Of a stretch of DNA of 64,000 bases, positions 56,662 to 64,000 are shown one piece after another. The DNA is from Gnetum montanum. Its lineage: Eukaryota; Streptophyta; Gnetopsida; Gnetales; Gnetaceae. A model generated the notes under the pieces. That model did no database searches. It saw only the letters and a program-made list of their open reading frames with translations, and was not told where the DNA came from. The stretch spans positions 159,715 through 223,714 of the forward strand of contig MNCI01023425.1 in NCBI GenBank assembly GCA_015680685.1, read 5' to 3'. Every line of letters begins with the position of its first letter. Position 1 is the first letter of the stretch. Made by a program: the position numbers and the translations under genes.

Positions 56662-57624
56662 TCCACTTGATTTCTTAGCCCAAAAAGTTTTCAAAATTTT
56701 TTTTGCATTCCAAAACCTCAAAACCTATGAACATCCATTGACACCCAATGTTGGTGTTCAAATTTCCATAAATACCCAACATAGTTGTTGTGGGAGATTT
56801 TGGTTTCTACATTATTTTCATAGTAGTTGTTGGACTTTATAAAGCCAACATAGTCAACACTCAAACCTATAATTTGCTCATTAAAACTTGCATTTGGGGT
56901 ATCTTAAGGGCTAGTGTAGCTCTGCTGAAATACCCAAATTTGATTACTATGAAATTCTACAAGAGAGCCAATGTATACACTTCTGGGACTCTAGTGTAAT
57001 CCTTTTTGAACACCAAAAAATTTACATTTAATTTTTAAAACCAACACACCTCCTCTAGGGGGAGGTATTTATAGTTTGGTTTTACCAAGAAAAATCATCT
57101 TCCATCACCTACCCAAGCATAGTTGGATGCACAATACAATAGTTCTACTACATCCACAATAAACTTTCTATTGTAAAATTTTTATTGAAAGGAGAGCGTA
57201 GTCTTCTCCAACATCCCAACATAGTACTAGGAAAATAGGCATTACACACTCAGTTTTTTGAAACCTATGCATTTTTCCAAGAGCGAGTATCACCAACATA
57301 GTTTGATGGAGAAGACAACCATTTCCTCACTCCCCTCTAGTGTAGACCATGCTAGAAAAGCTAGTGTAGTTGGTCATTTCAACATCTACAACTTTCACAT
57401 TTTTTCATGTGTAGTATACATCACTGCCACCACAATATACACCACATCTTTGGTTGCATTTTTACATCATTTCTTTAACAATAACCCTTTTTCATCGTGT
57501 ATAATTTCACCTGCTAAAATTTTTTCTAATTAATTAATTAATTTTAAAGTTTATTAATTCAATTTTAAAGCTTTTAAATATATCTTTTACCTAATCCACT
57601 ATTTTCCTACTCAACCTCATTAAC
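56662..57624 (+). other. 5'UTR of element C
   Basis: Leader without a recognised gene. It holds GCTAGTGTAG and CAACATAGT words like those in LTRs and in A's array. An AT-rich TTAATTAATTAATTTTAAAG tract lies at 57530-57550. Short open frames (56790-56999, 57258-57533) have no recognisable motif. Confidence 0.5.
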
Positions 57625-60470
57625 ATGGCATGTAACCAAGATGCTGTGAGGGTTTATGATCCAAAAGACCCTGCAATAGCTAAGTGTAGGAAATCACTTA
57701 TGCTAAGGTAGCATAGCCTAGATTTTTCCATCATTGATGAAAGTTATTATAATTTCATATTTGCTAAAATCTAGATAGGTTTTCTCATCCCATGGGTAGA
57801 GGTAGAATCTAAATGTGAATATCACCTTATTCACTACAATGAGAAGGAATACATTTCTTCCTCATATGACTACATATCATTATCTAATACCCATACATGC
57901 ATACTATCTAATCTAATTGAGATAGATGAACAAGAAGGAAAGTCAAGCTCTAAGCATCAATGTGAGGAGTAGGATCAGTTTGAGGTGAAGCATGAACTAG
58001 AAAATTTCTTAGGGAGCCTATTGAATAGTCGACTTCCCAAGCCACTATGCCCACCTTGGTATCTCCTAGTTTCTCTATGGGTCAAGTCCCTCAACCTACT
58101 TCTCCAATATATCCAACCATGTTTGGGCCAACACATGTTATAGTAGCCCATCAAGAAAATAACATGTCCCAAATGGCCTCTCTTAGCTCCTCCATGTCTT
58201 TTTCAATGTAGCCTTAGTTTGCATGGTCATTACTAATGATCTTTAACACTTCTCACACCTCCTCAATACCAACGATTCCCATAGTGGAAACCCTAGTGAT
58301 CCAAGAGTCACAAACACCCTTTGTACCCTTCATTTCCAAAATACGTGCTCAAACCTCCTTCTCATTGTTTGGTACCCCTACGACCATGATGACCCAACCT
58401 CTTCCTTTCATGCCACAAATCATTGTGAGGCCTCAAGCCTCTCAACTCATATCATAATTATTTGTATATACACCACAACCAAAATGATCTAGGATCTTAT
58501 GAAAGAGTTGTGGAAGCTTAAGGCTTTGACAACCCAAATAGTAAAAATAATGAGCTTCTATTAGGATGATCCAATCAGTCCTTTTATCCCATAGATAACT
58601 CCTCCACCAAGCATCCTGATACCTCAATTCACCAAGTACAACATTGAGGATGATCCTAATGCCCATCTCATAAACATTTATTCTAAGTATCTGTTACTAC
58701 AAGCCTAGCTACATGCCATAATGTAGATTTTTTCTATGTCCTTTACTAGGAAAGCCTTGGACTAGTACCACACATTACCAAGAGGATCTATATCCATGCT
58801 ATCAGACTTTATATCACAATTCATTAACCATTTCAAGTATAACTTGAAACTTGACATTACTCTTGACCAACTAATGAAGGTTAAGTAGGGACCCCTTAAG
58901 CCTATGAAAATGTCTATATGATGATGGAATGCTCTTCTAAACAAGATTCCTAAACCAATATTTGAGACTCACATTCTTACATATTCAAGGGGATGGTTAA
59001 TAACTTTATTAGGTAAAAAAATTACTATTTAGATTCACAGTTACTCAATCAACCATTTTTCGAAACCAAGAACATAGAGGATGCCACTAACATCAGTCAT
59101 GACCCCACCTACATGGTGTATAAGAATCAACACACATGAAAGGATAAAGAGCAGGGGAGGCAAAATGATGCAACCATGGCCACTGTGTCCAAGGAAAACA
59201 AAAAAAAACACAAGAGCCTAAAATAAATTAACCTAAGGACTCCACAATGAATAATTAACCATCAACATATAGGACCTTTGCATCAACTAATACAAGGCCT
59301 AACTTCAAAAGAAAAGATTAGTTAAAGTATACTAGGTTATCATTGAAACTATGCAAACTCCTTGATTAGTTGTTAAAGAGTGAGAAAATACAATATAAAC
59401 AAATGTTGTAGAATGCCCCTCAAAGGCATGATAGATTATGCATAATCACCAAGAACCCTAATCTCACAACCAAGGATGACCCACTAGTGCCTAAGTACTT
59501 CAAGCTTTACTATTTCTGCCACTATCATAAACTTCTAGATCATGATATTGACTTTTACCTAGCATTAAAGGATGACCTACAGAGGATGATAGAAAAGCAT
59601 GAGTTGGTTCTTAATTTCTCTAACCTAGTTAACCCATAAAACCAATCCATGAAGGTCTATAAGGACCCATTAAATGCCAACAATAGTTCATACACTATAG
59701 TTGCATTCAATGTGAACAATAATTCTAGACCTGCACAGTAGCCATGTAGGATTTGGATATCCCCTTGCAATTATAGGGATCCTTCAACCTCATCTAGCTT
59801 AAGCTTATCTTTTGTTGTAAAGATACCATCACTTGCACCTCTCAAGGAACCTTTTATGATCAAGGTGCCACCTCCCACTAAAACCAAACCTATCATTGCA
59901 ACCAAACAATGTTCTTCCATAATGGCTAATGTAATAACTTCTCATCCAAACAACAAAAACAAAAAATCACCAAGTAAATAATGTAAGAAGCCCATGCCAA
60001 AGTTGAAGAAAAAAGATAACAATAAGACCAAGGCATGGAAGGAAGAGTTCCCACTAAACTCCACCCCCATCTCATCCATTCCAATGAGCCCTAACACTCA
60101 GGTTGCTTCAACTAGTCAACCATGTAAGGACTTGAAACCACAAGGGAAGGGGAAAAAGTCCAAAACACAATAACAAGAACACAAAGTTCACATCTTGGGA
60201 TGCATGATGGAAGTTAAGAATAAAAAAAATTAGAAGCTAAAAACCAATGATAAAGACTTTCTCAATGACATGGAGTAGATCAAACAATCTTTAAAATAAA
60301 AGAATACATCACTTAGCCTATATGACTTTGTAATGACCTCCATTGCATAGTGCAAAGAATTAGTGAGGATGTTGATCTCTATTCTTGTTAGTGAGGACAT
60401 CCCAACTAGTGCAAAGTCCATCAATGCAGTGATGGTTCCACCTTCATGAATGGAAGAAACGAAGTTAACA
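57625..60470 (+). pseudogene. gag: gag of element C, degenerate but with intact start region
   Basis: Gag polyprotein. ATG at 57625 opens ACNQDAVRVYDPKDPAIAK, the clearest N-terminus of the family here. Then YYNFIFAKI near 57747 and an acidic stretch (NEKEYISSSYDY). Proline-rich text around 58010-58480 follows, then the gag core at about 58553-59150 (FYQDDPISPFIP near 58556, YNIEDDPNAHLINI near 58638, LDQLMKVK near 58868). The zinc-knuckle-like FCHYHKLLDHDIDFY lies at about 59512-59556. A Lys/Pro/Thr linker runs 59760-60180, and a conserved pre-protease segment (KDFLNDM near 60252) ends it. Several stops and frameshifts inactivate it. Confidence 0.8.
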
Positions 60471-61176
60471 ATACTAATGTTCCATGATAGTGAGGTCAAA
60501 ACCAACCCCTAGGATGATAGGACAACCAAATCATCCCTATTTATGACCATAATGGTAGCATAATAGACAATGTGTAGGATCCATGTCGATGATGGAGTAG
60601 CAATCAATGTAATACCTTATACCATTGTAAAACATTTAGTCCTAGCAAAGCATGTGTAATACACTTCAACTGCTACTCTTAAATCCTTCAATGGATCTTG
60701 GGTTGCTATAAAAGGATCCATTTCTTTAGACTTCTTGGTAGTGGAAAAATTCCCACAATGGCCAATTTCTTGGTGGTGGAAGAGATACTAGGATTCAATT
60801 ATATCTTGGTAAGACATTTGGTAGCTCAAATATGAGCTATTTCCTCACCCATCCACCAAGAAAATCATCTACCTTATGATGGAGGTGAAATAATCATCAA
60901 TGGTGATAGTGTAGTTCCTTTGGAAGTCAACAATATTGACATAGAACAAGGATTCAAAGAGGAATTTTAGGAAAAAAGACCTACTATTAACCATGAGGTC
61001 AAGAAACCCATGGAGCAAAAGATGCCAAAACCAACAATGATGGACCCATGAATGCACCATGGGAAGACCTCCCCTTCAACACAGTTAATGAAGGTAATGG
61101 GGAATACAAGATTATGCAAAGTAGACCATACACATTTCCTAACCATTCAAATATTGGAAAAAAATTTTATAATTGA
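60471..61176 (+). pseudogene. protease and tail of element C
   Basis: Retropepsin remnant with CRIHVDDGVAINVIPY near 60572-60620 (D-G kept), TLKSFNGSWVAIKGSISL near 60673-60726, a frameshift, then a damaged ILGRPWL block near 60800-60835. The tail has NEGNGEYKIMQSRPYTFP near 61088-61140 and ends with TGA at about 61174-61176. The donor-like GT at the stop seen in A and B is not preserved here. Confidence 0.8.
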
Positions 61177-61483
61177 ATGTATTACCCTTCTGATTCACTC
61201 ACCCTTGCATCTATAACCATGTAGCCTTCATTCCCTATAGCCTTGTTAGTCTAGTTTAAATGTTATTTACATATGTCATTTCTGCTTTACTTTGTTTTAC
61301 ATTTTTTTAACTTCACTTTATTCATAGCCTAAAATTTTATTCTTATTTATCATTTACATTTATTCCTCTTTTAATTTTTAGAACATAAAATGTAAAAAAT
61401 ACCATAAAAACTTTAAAACCTAAAAACTCATAAAAAAATTTTAAAACATAAAAAACGAATAAAAAGTTTTCCTTTTCAAATCA
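61177..61483 (+). other. AT-rich spacer after C protease
   Basis: T/A-rich text with ATAAAAACTTTAAAACCTAAAAACTCATA units near 61385-61460. Nothing coding seen. Confidence 0.5.
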
Positions 61484-61995
61484 CATGGTCCACCATGGCC
61501 TAAAACTAGCAAATTATATGACCTTCCATGGGATAAAAATGGCAAATTGTATGGCCCACCATGGCCTACAACTACCTTCTAGGGCCTAAAATTAGCAAAT
61601 CAAAGGGTCCACCATGGCCTAAAACTGGAAAAATCATATAGCTCACCATGACCTAAAATTAGCAATGCATAGGGCTCGCCATGGCCAAAAACTGGAAAAT
61701 TGTTTGACTTGCCATGGCCTAAAACTAGTGATGCATAAGGCTCACCATGACCTAAAATTGGCAAATCACATGGCCTACCATGGCCTAAAACTAGTGATGC
61801 ATAAGACTTGCAATGGACTAAAATTGGAAAATTGTAGGGTGCATCATGGCCTAAAACTGGCAAATCATGCAACCCACCATGGCCTAAAACTAGAAAAATT
61901 GTGAGGGCCCTCCATGGCCTAAAACTAGCAATGCATAGGATCCACCATTACATAAAATTAGAAAATTCAATGGCCCATCATGGCCTAAAATTGAC
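61484..61995 (+). repeat. CCATGGCCTAAAACTGGCAAAT tandem array, about 36-bp units, element C
   Basis: About 14 units such as GGCCTACCATGGCCTAAAACTAGTGATGCATAA in a nearly regular array, the longest expansion of the inter-ORF motif. On the minus strand it reads as a repeating peptide (LGHGEPYASLV-like), which follows from the period being a multiple of three and is not evidence for a gene. Confidence 0.9.
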
Positions 61996-62329
61996 AAAAG
62001 TCCTATAAACCATTTACCACCTAGCTCATATCTTAGGTTCCTAGCCATTTTACATATTTAACAAATGTAGCCTTATGACATGAATGAAAATATATAACAT
62101 ATAATAGAAATAAAACATTAAGCATCAACACAGATAAATAAAATTAAAATTCAAAAATAATAATAGTGAAAATATTTATCAAATATTGTGACAAAGGTCT
62201 AAACAATATAGAAAATAATAAACCATCTCTCAAACATCCATGGCCAACTCTAGCTACAACATCATAACAAAATGAACATCAAGTACAAATGAAATAACTT
62301 AAGACATAGCTAACCAAAGGTGATAAGGT
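61996..62329. other. AT-rich spacer between motif array and antisense gene, element C
   Basis: Gene-free. Equivalent to 3357-3659 in A and 29581-29889 in B, with which it shares words such as AACATCATAACA and CATAGCCAA. Confidence 0.45.
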
Positions 62330-64000
62330 GCCACTTGAGGATGTGGAGGAGCGCTACTGTCATTACCACTAGGGCCACTAGTGTTGACTAGTACTTGTAC
62401 TACAATAACATAAGTTTAGTTAATAATTAACACATAAAACCAAATTAAGTTAAATTAAACTAAAATAAAACATGTCAAAACAAAATAAAAAAAGAAAAAT
62501 TTGAAGGACTCTGATGCAACATTCTTTCGTGGAAGGCTCCAAAGGCCAACCTCCAAATGATGGAGGATTTGGTCCTCCATCATGTGAGCCCAATCCACCT
62601 CTCCGAGATCAATACCTATCAGGATGTTTCTTTCACTAATTTTGGTAATAGTTGATGGCTCACATGAAAAGGTAGTAGTAGTCACCTCCCCAAAGTAGTA
62701 GAGACCTAAGGGAATGGGGAATCAACCACTTTTATAGAGCCTTCAGATAATTTGAAGATACGCTCTACTTGAATCCCCTTCACGAATAGCTCTAACTTAC
62801 ATCATTTAGTGGACCCCTCCTTCAAACACTTATGATAGGCTCCACATTTAGTATTATAGTTCATTTTGTGGTATTTTTATGCATTGCCTTACTTTATGAC
62901 CCAAGCACAGTAGTCTTTCCACTTCCTAGCCTTACGCACCAACAAGTCCATCTATATTTCTTTTTCAAAAACCTCTCTATCAAGGGGAACCTTTCCATTG
63001 ATGAAATTCTAGTACCTTGTTCACTCAATCTCTTTAGTTTACAAGAAACTCTAGATGACCACTTGGGCCTCTGCAAATTCCTTATGATCTTTGAGATCTG
63101 TATTTGCCTCAACCAATTTCTTATTTTTCCTTTCCAATGCTATAAATCATTCCCATAGGAACTCGTTGGAATGTTGGATTTCCCATGAAGTTTTAGCACA
63201 TGAAAATTTACATTTAATGATACTTTCATACAGCTTTCATGGAACATTCTCTAAATTTGAAGGCAAGTTGGATGGGGCATCAATCTCAATGAAGTGGTTG
63301 GGATCCCATCTAATCATAGACATTAAAAATAGCACAAAAAGACATGATAAAACAATAAATGATCAAATAACTAAGAAATAATGAAAAACAAGATAAGTAA
63401 AATAATATAACTACAAAAAACTAAAAGTGCAAGATATGCTAAGTTCTTATCAACATTGAAAGCAATCTATTGCAACTGATCAATCATGTTTTTAAGTCAT
63501 CCCATGCATGAATTCCCTCTTATCAAGAGTGTCTACCCATGGATTCATGTGGAATGTGGTGGTTGAAGTAGTTGGATGAGGCTTGGCTACTACGAGAAGC
63601 ATAATGATCAAAAAACAATTAAGACCAAGCTCAAACATAAAACAATAAAGCTCAATCCTATGAAACAAGATGAATTTATACCTAGAGTATCATTCGAAAT
63701 GATAGCAGGGGGTTCACCTAGCTGTGAGGGTCAAATATAGCATCAAAATCATCCAATGAAACATTCGATAATCCCTTAACATCGTGCAATTGTAGGAGCT
63801 TCTCCTCTAGGCACTTTTTCTCCACCTCTATTGTTGCTACTTGGATTGCCAATTCATGTTTCTTGCCTACAAGATCAAAAAGAACAAAACATGGAATAAC
63901 TTAGCACAGTTTTCCTAAAGTAAAAAAATAAAAATAAAAAAAAAACAAAAAAAAAACAAAAACAACATAACCTGAAAACATTACAAAAATATAAAATGGA
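62330..64000 (-). pseudogene. antisense multi-exon gene of element C, 3' exons only (runs off window)
   Basis: Minus strand, reading from the window edge: exon 5 about 63868-63681 (ELAIQVATIEVEKKCLEEKL, then LDDFDAIF; donor CTCTAG/GTATAA); exon 6 about 63590-63448 (PWVDTLDKREFMHGMT, as in A and B); exon 7 about 63320-62490, with a charged coiled-coil-like stretch, then CEPSTITKISERNILIGIDL and DQILHHLEVGLWSL, which aligns residue by residue with A near 3990-3870; last exon about 62394-62330 (acceptor TAGTACAAG, then NTSGPSGNDSSAPPHPQ). Ends like A's PSGGDRDNDPPPS and B's GNEPPLSPLD. Exons 1 to 4 should be beyond 64000. Function unknown. Confidence 0.65.

Larger units (their letters stand above)
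55348..64000 (+). mobile_element. Element C: third giant Tat/Ogre-like copy, 3' end outside window
   Basis: 5' LTR (55348-56636), PBS (56643), 5'UTR, gag (57625), protease (to 61176), motif array, then the 3' exons of the antisense gene on the minus strand up to the window edge. The plan is the same as in A and B, which makes the arrangement a family trait, not a chance insertion. RT and the rest should lie downstream. Confidence 0.82.

Noticed and set aside
61600-61904. Open frames on both strands with repeated peptides (LGHGEPYASLV-like and HGLKLVMHK-like)
   Set aside because: They are by-products of the 36-bp tandem array, whose period is a multiple of three; no start context or homologue in A or B.
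1-64000. Host genes, tRNA or rRNA genes, organelle DNA
   Set aside because: No cloverleaf-like tRNA, rRNA or organelle gene sequence was recognised on either strand; PBS sites resemble tRNA ends only because they pair with tRNA.

Overview
This window is plant nuclear DNA made almost entirely of old, mutated Ty3/gypsy LTR retrotransposons. The polyprotein order, the second (archaeal-type) RNase H after the usual one, and a gap between protease and reverse transcriptase all point to the Tat/Ogre lineage of seed plants. Coding remnants are full of stops and frameshifts. I found no intact host gene, tRNA, rRNA or CRISPR. A large-genome seed plant, possibly a gymnosperm, fits the density and age of the nested elements, but the species cannot be read from the sequence.

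Layout. Element A (1 to about 53945, + strand, 5' end outside the window) is the oldest layer: gag and protease (1-3011), an antisense multi-exon gene (about 8933 down to 3660), a decayed array of about 190-bp units (about 9230-12170), then pol (from 12593). A's pol is broken by a minus-strand solo LTR (14623-15782) and then by a second giant element, B (about 15890-50222). A's integrase resumes at 50223, followed by 3'UTR, polypurine tract and 3' LTR (52045-53945). B has the same plan: 5' LTR, PBS, gag, protease, antisense gene (35120 down to 29890), an array of about 180-bp units (35580-39100), pol, 3' LTR. B is itself interrupted by D (21104-28640, a gag-protease-only element, inserted in B's protease) and by E (40255-46045, minus strand, gag-only, inserted in B's reverse transcriptase). 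After an AT-rich gap (53946-55347), a third giant copy, C, starts at 55348 (LTR, PBS, gag, protease, motif array, 3' end of the antisense gene) and runs off the window. Without nested insertions B is about 21 kb, which is Ogre-sized.

Main observation. In A, B and C the protease-RT gap of a Tat-like element holds an antisense gene with recognisable exons, matching splice sites and a conserved C-terminal region with a coiled-coil-like stretch. Its 5' side is flanked by a tandem array whose monomers resemble the LTR of the same element. The gag-protease stop codon overlaps a possible splice donor, and pol begins after a pyrimidine-rich tract ending in an acceptor-like site. Splicing out the roughly 10-kb insert would therefore join gag-protease to pol, as in Ogre but with a far longer insert that carries a gene on the opposite strand. 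A short motif containing TTAAACTGGCA recurs in small arrays at the borders between ORFs in all four related elements.

How the parts relate. A, B and C look like formerly autonomous elements. D has the same PBS type, LTR start, PPT and gag-protease but no antisense gene or pol, so it was probably mobilised by them. E belongs to another Ty3/gypsy family with a different PBS. Inferred order of events: A first; then the solo-LTR precursor and B; then D and E into B.
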